Shown piece by piece: positions 15,587-24,112 of a DNA stretch of 64,000 nucleotides; the stretch's first letter is position 1, and each line of letters starts with the position of its first letter. The notes beneath the pieces were generated by a model that saw only the letters and a list, made by a program, of their open reading frames with translations, made no database searches and was not told the DNA's origin. The DNA is taken from positions 1,178,001-1,242,000 of the forward strand of contig NZ_VCGW01000001.1 in assembly GCF_007671675.1 (NCBI RefSeq), written 5' to 3'. Both the position numbers and the translations under genes were made by a program. The DNA comes from Marinobacter maritimus (lineage in GTDB: Bacteria > Pseudomonadota > Gammaproteobacteria > Pseudomonadales > Oleiphilaceae).

Positions 15587-15859
15587 TCAACGATCCACGT
15601 GTCCGAGCGAGCGTTCAGGGTCGATTTCGTCCCGCACCAATTGCTTGAGCACCTTGATCTCCGGAAATCCCCCTTGCTCCTTGCGGGACCAGATCCGCTT
15701 TTCATTAACCCACACCTCAAAAATTCCACCGCTTCCCGGATGCAATGCCAGCGAATCCAGCTCGCCTTCGAAGGTGGCCAGCAGTTCCTGTGCCATCCAG
15801 GCCGAACGAAGCAGCCAGCGGCACCCTGTGCAGTAATGAATATCAACTTTGTTTGTCAT
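15587..15859 (-). CDS. SelT/SelW/SelH-family thioredoxin-like protein (Rdx type)
   Basis: 90 residues with the Rdx-family layout: beta strand VDIHYCTGCRW with a C-x2-C at residues 10 and 13, a helix with LRSAWMAQELLATF, the hallmark GSGGIFEVWVNEKRIWSRKE, and a GGFPEIKVLKQLVRDEI segment. Eukaryotic relatives carry C-x2-Sec; here both are Cys. Probably a small cytosolic thiol redox protein of unknown partner. Two alternative frames overlap this region, but only this one gives the family pattern. It is 53 bp downstream of the EamA transporter stop in sequence order and probably forms its own unit. Confidence 0.85.
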   Translation of the reverse strand: MTNKVDIHYCTGCRWLLRSAWMAQELLATFEGELDSLALHPGSGGIFEVWVNEKRIWSRKEQGGFPEIKVLKQLVRDEIDPERSLGHVDR

Positions 15860-15911
15860 TGGGCTCGCCCATTAATTCCCGAGTGTATTCGTCCGCAGTA
15901 TACGGCAGACG

Positions 15912-16784
15912 CTAGGTCTTCTGACCGGGTCGACGAAACAACACGTAGTTTCCCAGTATGGCCAGCATCGCTCCCGCCACCGCCGTAATAGTCCACTCGA
16001 AGCCCTCCAGCCAGGTGGACACACTCAAGGCCACGATCGGGAACAGCACCGTTGCATAGCCCGCCTTGTCAGCGCCCAGGATCTGGATCACAGTTATGTA
16101 GGAATAGAAGGCGATGATGGACCCGGGGACTGCAAGGAACACGGTTGCACCCCAGAAGGTGGCTGTCGTGGGCACCACCCACTCCACTCCCTGAATCAGG
16201 CACCAGACACCCAGGATCAAGGCACCGTAGACCATGCCCCAGGCGTTGGCGACCAACAGGGGAATCTCTGCCAGTCGCACCTTTATGCTCACCAGGTTCC
16301 CCATGGAAAACCAGAAAGTACCCGCAGCGGCAAACAGTATGCTGGCGCCGGTTGCGTTACCCAACTGCAGGTCATGCCAGAACAACAACGCGACGCCGCT
16401 TATACCCAGTGCCACGGCCGGGTACTGTCGGGCGGCGGGCTTCAGCCTTAGCCACAACCAACCATTAACCGCGTTGAACAGCGCCACCAGCGAGAACACC
16501 ACCGCGAGAAGGCCACTGGTCATCGACTCCGCAGCGCGATAGATCAGCAGAAAATTCACGCTGTACATGGTAAGCCCCTGAAGCACCAGCCAACTGTGCT
16601 GCTTCAGGCTCAGCTTCTGCAGGCGTCGCAGCAACGCAAGCACCGCCAGGGTCACAACAGAGGCCATGAGAAAACGGTAGAACACCGAAATATCAACCGG
16701 CGCCGACTCTACCTGCAAGCGAATAGCTGTCCAGGTCAGGCCCCAGATCAGCACCGTGAGAGCATAATGAGCAGAAACAGGCAT
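15912..16784 (-). CDS. EamA-type (DMT superfamily) transporter
   Basis: 290 residues from the ATG at 16784; the extended frame to 16826 would need TTG. There are ten hydrophobic segments in two five-helix repeats, with the DMT/EamA signature at the start (ALTVLIWGLTWTAIRLQ) and a second repeat beginning near FWFSMGNLVSIKVRLAEIPL. The C terminus is short and basic (FRRPGQKT). EamA proteins export amino acids, purines or other metabolites. It is divergent from an AraC regulator (119 bp between starts), which probably controls it. The substrate is not evident. Confidence 0.85.
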   Translation of the reverse strand: MPVSAHYALTVLIWGLTWTAIRLQVESAPVDISVFYRFLMASVVTLAVLALLRRLQKLSLKQHSWLVLQGLTMYSVNFLLIYRAAESMTSGLLAVVFSLVALFNAVNGWLWLRLKPAARQYPAVALGISGVALLFWHDLQLGNATGASILFAAAGTFWFSMGNLVSIKVRLAEIPLLVANAWGMVYGALILGVWCLIQGVEWVVPTTATFWGATVFLAVPGSIIAFYSYITVIQILGADKAGYATVLFPIVALSVSTWLEGFEWTITAVAGAMLAILGNYVLFRRPGQKT

Positions 16785-16903
16785 GGCAGGTATTCCAGAA
16801 AAAAGTTGCACGTAACCAAACGACAAGGACAGAGTAAGGGGATGGAGAGGGCAAGACTTGTCACATCCTGCGCAACCATGGATGATTCTTGCGGAGGCCC
16901 GCT

Positions 16904-17809
16904 ATGGATACCGACCCGATACCCACAAACACTTCACCGACGAAGCGCCACGATATCGTGGACACGCTCAAAGCCGCCGGCGTGGCGCCACAGAAACTGA
17001 TGGAACTGGATAAGGGGCGGGCGCTCGCACAGTGGCAGAATCGCAAAGGAGAAGTGCGTTATGAGCGGCCAAACCATCACGCCCTGAGCATCTACATCAA
17101 CGAGGGTGCCAAAACCAGACGGATGGTCAATGGGCAGGCCGTGAGCCAGGGGTTCCCCGGTGCCGTTTGTCTTTTTCCGGCAGGCAGCCACTCCACCTGG
17201 AAGATCGGCGGTCAGTTCGAATTCTTCCATTTCTACTTTAATGACCTCGACATAACCCAATGCGCTGAGCAAACCTGGGATTGCGAACCACACAACGTCG
17301 AGCTTGCCGAGCTCTACCATGCTGAAGACCCGGTACTGGCCCAGGCTGGGAAGTTGCTGGCGCTGAGCGATTGGCAGGCCCCTGGCCAAGCCATGGCAAT
17401 GGACCATCTGGCGCAGTGGCTGTTGTTGCAGGTGCTCAGCCGCCACTCCACGGTGCAAAAGACACCACCCGCTGTCACCGGCCAGCTCTCCATGCGTTAT
17501 CGCAGGTTGTTACAGGCCCGCATCCATCAGCAGCTGGACCAGCAGCTCACCCTCGCGGAGATGGCAGGCTGGGTAAACCTCAGCCCCTATCACTTCGCTC
17601 GCCTGTTCCGTGCCACCTTCGGCTGTGCGCCCTATCAATACGTCCAGGAACAGCGGCTGACCCGGGCCCGTGACCTGCTACGCAGGCCCGGGCATAAAAT
17701 CATCGCCGTCGCCCTGGCCTGCGGCTTCAATAATTCCAGCCAGTTCAGCCGGACGTTCAAGGCCCGGTTTGGGGTAACGCCGTCCGCCTATCGCGGCTTT
17801 GTCGAATAA
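16904..17809 (+). CDS. AraC-family transcriptional regulator
   Basis: 301 residues from the ATG at 16904 (GCGGAGG 6 nt upstream; a TTG 15 bp earlier is less likely). The N-terminal 190 residues are a cupin-like sensing domain without clear ligand motifs. The C-terminal 100 residues hold the double helix-turn-helix: LTLAEMAGWVNLSPYHFARL for the first and IIAVALACGFNNSSQFSRT for the second, then FKARFGVTPSAYR. It is divergent from the EamA transporter and is its likely regulator. Confidence 0.9.
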   Translation: MDTDPIPTNTSPTKRHDIVDTLKAAGVAPQKLMELDKGRALAQWQNRKGEVRYERPNHHALSIYINEGAKTRRMVNGQAVSQGFPGAVCLFPAGSHSTWKIGGQFEFFHFYFNDLDITQCAEQTWDCEPHNVELAELYHAEDPVLAQAGKLLALSDWQAPGQAMAMDHLAQWLLLQVLSRHSTVQKTPPAVTGQLSMRYRRLLQARIHQQLDQQLTLAEMAGWVNLSPYHFARLFRATFGCAPYQYVQEQRLTRARDLLRRPGHKIIAVALACGFNNSSQFSRTFKARFGVTPSAYRGFVE

Positions 17810-18340
17810 CTGGATGGACCGATTATCCACGAACAGTCTTGCTGGCCGCACCAGGCCTGACCACAGAACCGTCCCCTAGCCCGGATTTCTCATAGTACCT
17901 CGGCGAACTTCGCAAATGGCTACCAGTAACGCCAAGATCCCTTTTGTAAACATCCCTGTTTTAGTTGCACCTCTATTAGAGCCCTCCGCTGACGGTCGCA
18001 AAGCGAACATTCGGATCGACCACAAAGCGGACCTCGTGAGCGTTTGTGATGACATGCACATAGGTTCTTCCGGCGCAATAATAATGAAACTACATCGTTA
18101 AACCCTATGAACTGAATAACGGTCCGTTCTGCTGCGCTACGTACCTGTTTCAATTTAGCCCGCAGGCAAGTCCCCTGAACATGATTAAAAAGCGCAAAAA
18201 CAGGGCAGGTTGGGACATCCGTACAACTTGACCATTCTTCAACTACTCAATACACCAAACGTTTATTCTAATGTGCAACCGTCATTTTGTTGTGGTAAAG
18301 AGATGTAGTGAAGACTAAATGTGTAAGGACTGTCGCCATG
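17810..18340. other. Gene-free stretch with a degenerate repeat (copy D)
   Basis: No supportable gene in 530 bp. GGTCGCAAAGCGAACATTCGG at 17994-18014 matches the right arm of the dispersed hairpin repeats with one change, and ACAAAGCGGACC follows at 18022. A matching left arm is not preserved, so this copy is decayed. The promoter of the next operon must lie in the AT-rich part at about 18180-18310. Confidence 0.5.
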
Positions 18341-19870
18341 CGCTTCAATAGTTCCCGTGCCCCGCTTGCCTGTGCTTTCACATCAATTCTCCTGCTGCCC
18401 TCTGTTTCACAGGGGAGCAACGACGCTTTTGCCGGCCAGTGGCAGGCCGCCATCCTCGGCAAGAGCGGCACCAACAAGTACAACCTGCAGATTGACATCA
18501 GCGAAAGCAATGGCAAGCTCACCGGCACCACCCGGTATCTTGATCTGGGTTGCGGTGGCACTCTCACAGCCGTTCAGAGCAGCAGCGAGCAGGTGACCTT
18601 CAGGGAAACCCTGACCCGGGGCAAAAGCAAATGTGTGCAGGGTGCCGGTATCCGGCTGGTCCGCAAACAGGGTGGGCTGACTTATGAGTGGCTCTATCCC
18701 AATGGTAAAACCGGTTTACAGGCTACATTGGTGCCCGGCAACGGTGGCGCCGGATCGGCAGCGTCTTATGTGGCAGCCCCTGCCGCTAGTAGCAAGAGCA
18801 CTACTACTGCAACTGCAGCCAGCGGGAATTCTGCGGCTTCGGGTGCATCAGCAAATGCCACTATCAGTGATGCAGAGCTGGCTTTCACCGCTATAGACGA
18901 TATGGCCGCTCACCCGGAGGATCCGCAAAACCCCCTGGGTCTGGTAGGCGCTACAGACGAGGAAGTTTCCAGCCTGCCGCTGGAAGAAGCCGCCGAACTG
19001 ATCCAGTTTGCCCTGCCTCATGCCGAAGCGAATCTGCAGGAGCCCCGTTACCTGTTTGCCTTGGGGCGACTGGCATTGTTACAGGGGGATGAGGAATTTG
19101 CTGAAGAGTTGTTAACCAAAGCGGCCAACGCCGGTTCCGCGGCTGCAGAAGCTTACCTGGCGCACATTACTAATGACCTGCAACAGGCAACTACACACCT
19201 GCGTAACGCCATCAAAGGTGGCTTCACACCGGCCCGGGCCTGGCTGGCAAAGGTAGGAAATGCCGCGAAAGCCAATGCCATGGCTCAATCCGTTCCGACG
19301 CCGGGTTATGGCTCCGGCTATAACACGAATTATCAGTATCAACAGCAGCAGTATCAGACCCCGCCGGTAAAATTCGATCCGTCTGTTTATAACCGTCCGG
19401 ACCTAATCAATGCGTTTTATGAAGGCGATGTCTCTGGCCTGGGTAACGATTATCTGGCAAACCTGACTTACGTGTCTGCCATGCATAACTTTTTCAACGA
19501 AACGACCAGCCTGCTGTTTCTGGTGAACGATAAAAACATCATTACCGAAATTGACCCCAGCCTTTCCCATCAGATTGCCCGCAAAATCACAACGACGGAT
19601 AAAGGCATGAATGAAGCTATTGGTGTCGGAATGGAGTCTTTTTTTGGCCCCCTCATCGCCATTGGGCAAACCCGAAAGCGGGGCGGCAGCCTGAAGGAAG
19701 AAATGCACGCCATTAACCAGGCCATTATGGACAGCCCCCACGTGCGCCTCGAACTGGTCCGGGAAAAAGCCCTGCAGGATGCTAAGCGCCTGGCGCTTAC
19801 CTATGATCAAGATCCACAGGTTTTTCGCCGGGTCTACAGCGGCATGAAAAAGTTCGTCCGGGAGAGCTGA
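18341..19870 (+). CDS. Secreted protein with a two-cysteine beta domain and TPR/Sel1-like region; first gene of the barnase-barstar operon
   Basis: 509 residues from the ATG at 18341 (AAGGA 8 nt upstream). This start gives a good signal peptide cleaved near SVSQG-SND; a GTG at 18308 would spoil it. Residues about 30-130 form a beta-rich domain with LDLGCGGTLTAV and SKCVQGAGIRLV, which may be disulphide-linked. A low-complexity Ala/Ser/Thr linker follows (about 135-180). Next is a helical-repeat region of Sel1/TPR type (about 190-320; EPRYLFALGRLALLQGDEEF, AANAGSAAAEAYLAHI). A Tyr/Gln-rich linker leads to a C-terminal domain of 160 residues that I do not recognise. Only 1 bp separates it from the RNase toxin gene, so it is probably a partner of that toxin. 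Confidence 0.7.
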   Translation, partial: RFNSSRAPLACAFTSILLLPSVSQGSNDAFAGQWQAAILGKSGTNKYNLQIDISESNGKLTGTTRYLDLGCGGTLTAVQSSSEQVTFRETLTRGKSKCVQGAGIRLVRKQGGLTYEWLYPNGKTGLQATLVPGNGGAGSAASYVAAPAASSKSTTTATAASGNSAASGASANATISDAELAFTAIDDMAAHPEDPQNPLGLVGATDEEVSSLPLEEAAELIQFALPHAEANLQEPRYLFALGRLALLQGDEEFAEELLTKAANAGSAAAEAYLAHITNDLQQATTHLRNAIKGGFTPARAWLAKVGNAAKANAMAQSVPTPGYGSGYNTNYQYQQQQYQTPPVKFDPSVYNRPDLINAFYEGDVSGLGNDYLANLTYVSAMHNFFNETTSLLFLVNDKNIITEIDPSLSHQIARKITTTDKGMNEAIGVGMESFFGPLIAIGQTRKRGGSLKEEMHAINQAIMDSPHVRLELVREKALQDAKRLALTYDQDPQVFRRVYSGMKKFVRES

Positions 19871-19871
19871 T

Positions 19872-20516
19872 ATGCGCCTGGTGCTCTACACGCTGGTTGC
19901 CAGTCTGCTGTGGTTTTATACACCCACTGGTGTGGATTTTGTTTTTCAGGATTACTCGGCCCATGCCGCGGTAAAACGGCCACCGCCACCTCCGCCCAAG
20001 CCGAAGCCTAAAATCAAACGGACCGAACCCAAGGCTATAAGCAACCTCAGGCCCACCGCCAAGCGGAACCCGCTGAAAAACGAGGCCGTTAATAACAGGA
20101 GCCTGAAACCCAATTTCAGGCTCCCTAAAGGAAAGAAAGTTAACCTGAATCCCAGTTCCCTGAAGTCTTTCAAAGCCACGAAAGATGTCAGGAGCAGGTT
20201 ACTGAACAAGTACGGCACCAAACCCAAAGCGAAGATCCCACGAAAAGCCTACAATGTATTAAATCAGATCAAAACGCGCAATGGAGCGCCACCCAACGGC
20301 TATAAAGGTCAGGGAAAATTTAAAAACGACAGCAGAGGCGGCGGACAAATACTACCAAGAGCAGGACCCAACGGAAAAAAAATTACTTACAAAGAATATG
20401 ATGTGAATAAGTTCGTAAAAGGTCGCAACAGAGGCGCTGAGCGAATCGTTGTTGGCAGTAACGGGCGCGCTTACTACACTAACAACCATTACAAAACCTT
20501 CACGGAAATGAAATGA
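19872..20516 (+). CDS. Secreted barnase-type guanyl-specific ribonuclease toxin
   Basis: 214 residues. A hydrophobic N terminus (1-18, cleavage perhaps near SAHAA-VK at 33) is followed by a Pro/Lys-rich stretch with six consecutive prolines (37-42) and a basic linker to about 135. Residues 140-214 are a microbial RNase N1/T1 (barnase-like) domain: PPNGYKGQGKFKNDSRGGG, ITYKEYDVNKF, GRNRGAERIVVG and YYTNNHYKTF. The catalytic triad is intact: Glu175, Arg191, His206, corresponding to barnase Glu73, Arg87 and His102. The stop overlaps the barstar start (ATGA), as usual for toxin-immunity pairs. The long basic linker and secretion signal suggest delivery out of the producing cell or a role in the envelope; the route is not evident. 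Confidence 0.88.
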   Translation: MRLVLYTLVASLLWFYTPTGVDFVFQDYSAHAAVKRPPPPPPKPKPKIKRTEPKAISNLRPTAKRNPLKNEAVNNRSLKPNFRLPKGKKVNLNPSSLKSFKATKDVRSRLLNKYGTKPKAKIPRKAYNVLNQIKTRNGAPPNGYKGQGKFKNDSRGGGQILPRAGPNGKKITYKEYDVNKFVKGRNRGAERIVVGSNGRAYYTNNHYKTFTEMK

Positions 20517-20944
20517 TAGCTTCATCTTTGCTACAAACGCCCACCCCTCCCTGGATTATCCGCTCAGATCAATCCCTGCAAAATCTGTTGGATCAAATCA
20601 GGCATAATGTCAGCAATGCACACATTGTGGTGCTGGATGGCAGCAATATGATCAACTACAAAGGCCTGTATCGTGAATTTTCCGAAAAACTCGAATTTCC
20701 TGATTACTTCGGCCATAACCTGAACGCCTGGGTTGAATGCCTTACCGATCTGGACTGGCTCGACAAACACAACTATGTATTGATTATTACCGACAGCGGT
20801 CAGCTACTGTCTGAAAAACCGGATGAAAAAGACGCCCTTCTAGATGATCTGATGGAGGTATGTGAAGAGTGGAGCAAGCCGGTAAACCTTGGTGAAAGCT
20901 GGGACCGGGATGCCGTACCCTTCCATGTCATTCTGCTTGCCTGA
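20513..20944 (+). CDS. Barstar-family ribonuclease inhibitor (immunity protein)
   Basis: 143 residues with the barstar fold pattern: an N-terminal helix, then the strand HIVVLDGSNMINYKGLYREF, then EKLEFPDYFGHNLNAWVECL followed by TDLDWLDKHNYVLIITD. The F-P-x-Y-F-G-x-N segment is the most diagnostic. There is no signal peptide, so it is cytosolic, as expected for an inhibitor that protects the cell from leaked or incoming RNase. It overlaps the RNase gene by 4 bp. It is longer than B. amyloliquefaciens barstar (90 residues) because of N- and C-terminal extensions, which is usual in proteobacteria. Confidence 0.88.
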   Translation: MIASSLLQTPTPPWIIRSDQSLQNLLDQIRHNVSNAHIVVLDGSNMINYKGLYREFSEKLEFPDYFGHNLNAWVECLTDLDWLDKHNYVLIITDSGQLLSEKPDEKDALLDDLMEVCEEWSKPVNLGESWDRDAVPFHVILLA

Positions 20945-21118
20945 CCCCCAGGGTGAACAGCCTATTAAAGTCTGCCCCAACCTGTGTGATTCCGAAAAAA
21001 CATTACTGAGATTCCGGCGCAGACATCGCCTTGAACTGATTCAGCAATCTGAACTGGAAAATCTCCAGCCGGTGGTTTGGCTGGATGTGTCAGGCGTTTT
21101 TTGAAGCTTGAAATGGCG

Positions 21119-21679
21119 TTACTGGTTTTCCGTAGCGTACTTGGCACGCACCAGCAGAATCCGGTCGATGGCGTTTTCCAGAGCAACGACTTCGTTTTCC
21201 AGCTTTTCGATTTCAATCTCGTAACGCATCAGCTCTTCTCTGGCTTCGCGATCACTATTGAGGGTTGCCAGGCGGGCGTTTAAATCCGCTTCTTTCTGTT
21301 TCAGATCTTTGGCTTTGTTAATGGCCGCTGTCAGCTCCGCTTTCTTGGTTTCAATCTGCCGGTTGTATTCATCCAGCTTTTTCTGGGCGATCCGGGTTTT
21401 GACTTGCTGCTGGCTTGCCTGGGTATCCAGCCGGTTCAGTTCCCGTTGTTTCCTCCACAAACGCTGGTCCAGCTGGTGGGCTTTTTGCCGCAGGTTTTCC
21501 AGTTCCTGCTGGCGCGCTTCCAGGTGTTGATTCAACCGCGAATCGTCCGACACCTGCATGCCAATAATATCGCCCCAAGATACTTTGGTGGGGTCGGTCT
21601 CGTTGGTGGTGGCGCAGCCTGCCAGGCCAGCCAGCAGGCTGACCATGGCGGCCTGCTTCAGTTTGGTTTTAAATCGCAT
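21119..21679 (-). CDS. Outer-membrane lipoprotein with long coiled coil (last gene of the MotA/VWA operon)
   Basis: 186 residues. The signal peptide ends in the lipobox LAGC with Cys22; Ala at +2 directs it to the outer membrane. From about residue 48 to 180 it is almost wholly heptad-rich coiled coil (QHLEARQQELENLRQKAHQL onwards, then EIEIEKLENEVVALENAI). That is enough for a rod of roughly 15-20 nm if continuous, close to the width of the periplasm. It is 12 bp after the glycine-zipper lipoprotein and ends the operon that starts at 24902. I do not recognise a named family. It may connect the outer membrane to the inner-membrane motor-like complex. Confidence 0.7.
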   Translation of the reverse strand: MRFKTKLKQAAMVSLLAGLAGCATTNETDPTKVSWGDIIGMQVSDDSRLNQHLEARQQELENLRQKAHQLDQRLWRKQRELNRLDTQASQQQVKTRIAQKKLDEYNRQIETKKAELTAAINKAKDLKQKEADLNARLATLNSDREAREELMRYEIEIEKLENEVVALENAIDRILLVRAKYATENQ

Positions 21680-21691
21680 GTGATTCTCTCG

Positions 21692-22387
21692 TTAGCTCGA
21701 AGTAATCGCCATCAGGGTTTCTTTCTGGGCCATCAGCTGGGGCTGAATACCGTTAAGCGTATTTAACGATCCCACCAGTTCATCGCGACGTTGCAGCAGG
21801 TTTTTATGGATGTTGGCCAAGTCAGGATCGTTGGGCATTGTTTTCAGGTGGCCTTCCACTTCGGTGATTTGCTGTTCTAACAAACGCATCTGCACCTGGG
21901 TTTCGGTGCTTAGTTCTTCGTTAACCGCCAGGTTTTTATTCAGGTCATCCAGCATGATTTTGGCACGCTTGATATTCGCCTGTTGCTGGGTGTTCTGGCG
22001 GGTCATTTGTGCGATCTGCTGGGAACGATAACTCATTTGTTTTTGAATACTGGCGGTTTGCCGTCCGATGTGTTTGATTTTTTGATCGGTTTCGGCAATG
22101 TCCGATTCAATGCGATTGTGCTTTTCTGCGTACTGGCTGCGCCATTCACCCACCTGGTAACCGGCTGCTCCGCCCAATGCGCCACCCACCACAGCACCAA
22201 TGGCGCCTTTTTCAAGGCGGTCACGATCATCATCACCGGACACGGCGCCCACTACGCCACCGATCACGGCGCCCCAAGTGGCACCTTTTTTAGTGTCTGC
22301 GTCATCGAATGCGTTAGAGGAACATCCGGACAGAGCTACTGCCACGGCAAAGATAACGCCTGTTTTAGATATTTTGAGCGTTTTCAT
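21692..22387 (-). CDS. Glycine-zipper plus coiled-coil outer-membrane lipoprotein
   Basis: 231 residues. The lipobox LSGC has Cys22 and Ser at +2, which favours the outer membrane. Residues about 33-80 hold a glycine-zipper region (GATWGAVIGGVVGAVSG, then GAIGAVVGGALGGAAGYQVG), as in membrane-associating lipoproteins. Residues 90-225 are coiled coil (ESDIAETDQKIKHIGRQTAS onwards). Domain order therefore mirrors the neighbouring coiled-coil lipoprotein with an added membrane-insertion element. Fourth gene of the operon, 62 bp after the bitopic protein gene. Function unknown. Confidence 0.7.
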   Translation of the reverse strand: MKTLKISKTGVIFAVAVALSGCSSNAFDDADTKKGATWGAVIGGVVGAVSGDDDRDRLEKGAIGAVVGGALGGAAGYQVGEWRSQYAEKHNRIESDIAETDQKIKHIGRQTASIQKQMSYRSQQIAQMTRQNTQQQANIKRAKIMLDDLNKNLAVNEELSTETQVQMRLLEQQITEVEGHLKTMPNDPDLANIHKNLLQRRDELVGSLNTLNGIQPQLMAQKETLMAITSS

Positions 22388-22449
22388 AGTGCACCCCTTT
22401 CTTCCAGTGTTTGCGCTTGCCTACCCTTGCTTGCGCTGTATCTATCAAC

Positions 22450-23142
22450 CTACAAACGATCATCAATCATATTTTTAAAGTATTCTTTCGGCGCCATGAT
22501 GGGAGGCACCGAATTAATGGTTTCCATGCCCATGATGAGCATGTCTGCCGCTGTTTGCTTTTGCTCGCTCTGCAGAGTGGTGATGGTGTTCGTTAGCTCC
22601 TGTTCCACCAGCACGCCGTCGTTCATGTTATGTGTGTACAGGGATTCCAGGGTATCGGCCATGCGATCCCGCAGATCCACCAGTTCTTTCTTTTTGTGAT
22701 TCAAAATCACTTCAATGGCATTGATGGAAACACTGCTCCCGGTTTTTTGAGCTTCAATCAGGCTGATAGTGTTCATTTCGATTTCCTGACTGGTGAGATG
22801 ATACAGGGTCGACAGCTTGATATAGTTTTTGATATCGAGTTCCAGTTCCTCCGGATTGACGGGTGTTGCTTCCGGGGTTGATTCGGTTGTTACCTCGGCA
22901 ACCACGCCTTCATCAACCGGGGTTTGTGATTGCACATAGGCGTAACCACCGCCGCCCAAGGCACCAATCAACGACACCACTATAGCCACTGCCGTCAGGG
23001 GACTGGTTTTTTTAGCCGGCCCTGGTTTGGTTTTTGACGGCTCTGGTTCGGCCGGTTGCTCCTGAGTATCCTGTTCCTTGCCCGGTTCCGGTTGTTGCTT
23101 TTTCTCCGGAGCGGACCGGTTTGGATTGTTAATGATTGGCAT
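22450..23142 (-). CDS. Bitopic inner-membrane protein with disordered cytosolic tail and helical periplasmic domain
   Basis: 230 residues. Residues 1-46 are Pro/Glu/Lys-rich and probably disordered in the cytosol. One membrane helix follows (about 49-70, PLTAVAIVVSLIGALGGGGY). A periplasmic linker rich in Glu/Thr/Pro leads into a helical domain (about 97-230). The topology is inferred from the basic cytosolic flank (PAKKTS). No known domain was recognised. It lies 22 bp after the VWA protein gene, so the products are likely to act together in the inner membrane. A TolA/TonB-like linker role is possible but there is no TonB-type C-terminal signature. Confidence 0.65.
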   Translation of the reverse strand: MPIINNPNRSAPEKKQQPEPGKEQDTQEQPAEPEPSKTKPGPAKKTSPLTAVAIVVSLIGALGGGGYAYVQSQTPVDEGVVAEVTTESTPEATPVNPEELELDIKNYIKLSTLYHLTSQEIEMNTISLIEAQKTGSSVSINAIEVILNHKKKELVDLRDRMADTLESLYTHNMNDGVLVEQELTNTITTLQSEQKQTAADMLIMGMETINSVPPIMAPKEYFKNMIDDRL

Positions 23143-23164
23143 AGTGTCAACGAATCCTGATGCG

Positions 23165-24112
23165 TTAGTCTTCTTTTACTATAGCGGTTAGCAGGTAGGC
23201 CAGCATTTTACCGGGGTTCTGGGTAAAGTTTTGAGGCTGATCTGCAGCCACGGCTACCTGCCTAAAAAAGTTGTAACTGGCCTGATCTTTTCCACTGGAA
23301 CGGTTATTCACGGGCTCGCCGGAATACAGGCTGATAATGCTGCGCTTGTCGCGGTCGCCGACCCAGCGGCTGATTTGCTGCAGTAACTGGCGTTCTGCCT
23401 GACGCTCGTAATGTTCTACCCGGGTCCAGTCGCCATTGGGGGATTCATAGGGGCCTACATCCCCCAGCAGCATAATCGTTTGCGAGCCTTTGAACTGGCT
23501 TGCGGATTGTTCTGACATATCCAGCGCGGTAAGGAAGGCACGATCCACCGGTGCCAGGCCGCCGCGCACCAGTTTGTCGATAAAGCTATTGATCATGGCC
23601 AGTGAGCGGCCACCGTCTTTGTGTTCGGGGAATATCTGCTGGGCGGGGAACACCTGCAGGCCGTTGGGTACTTTATCGGATATAGCATAGGCCACCACGC
23701 CAATACGGAATTCCGGTGCCACTTTGGGAAGCACTTTGGATATGGTGCGGATGGTTTCTTCCAGGTGGCCCAGAGCATCGCTCATGCTGCCGGATACATC
23801 CACCACCACGATCAGCTCCAATCCCTGGGACTGGATAGCGGATTCAATATCGGCGAGTGCTTTGGTAACTTCTTCCAGTTGTTCGCGGGCTTTTTCCTTT
23901 TCGAATTCGGATTCCTGCATGGCTTGCTGAGCTTCGGCCATTTCGGCTTTGGCCTGTTCCAGCTCCTGCTTGATGGCGTCTACGTTTTCAGTGGGTTTAA
24001 TCAAAGACAGGAAAATAATCATCAGCAGCACAAAGATCGCCATGGTGGCAAAGATCAGGTCACTGAATGATTCATAAAAACTGGTAAAGCGGGAGGGCGA
24101 ATCAAGCTTCAT
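23165..24112 (-). CDS. MotB/ExbD-like bitopic protein with coiled coil and VWA domain
   Basis: 315 residues. The single membrane helix near the N terminus reads F-S-D-L-I-F-A-T-M-A-I-F-V-L-L (residues 16-30), the pattern of MotB, ExbD, TolR and ZorB proton-channel stators, with Asp18 in the position of the proton-carrying Asp. A coiled coil follows (about 44-95). Residues 98-310 are a von Willebrand factor A domain with an intact MIDAS start, D-V-S-G-S (Asp105, Ser107, Ser109), and a later L-L-G-D-V-G. In MotB and ZorB this place holds an OmpA-type peptidoglycan-binding domain, so the VWA domain is a substitution. It overlaps the MotA-like gene by 11 bp, which fits a two-part channel. Confidence 0.85.
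   Translation of the reverse strand: MKLDSPSRFTSFYESFSDLIFATMAIFVLLMIIFLSLIKPTENVDAIKQELEQAKAEMAEAQQAMQESEFEKEKAREQLEEVTKALADIESAIQSQGLELIVVVDVSGSMSDALGHLEETIRTISKVLPKVAPEFRIGVVAYAISDKVPNGLQVFPAQQIFPEHKDGGRSLAMINSFIDKLVRGGLAPVDRAFLTALDMSEQSASQFKGSQTIMLLGDVGPYESPNGDWTRVEHYERQAERQLLQQISRWVGDRDKRSIISLYSGEPVNNRSSGKDQASYNFFRQVAVAADQPQNFTQNPGKMLAYLLTAIVKED

Noticed and set aside
20889-21104. 71-codon frame after barstar
   Set aside because: It starts inside barstar in another frame, lacks a ribosome site and has no recognised domain. Its second half looks slightly protein-like but this is not enough.
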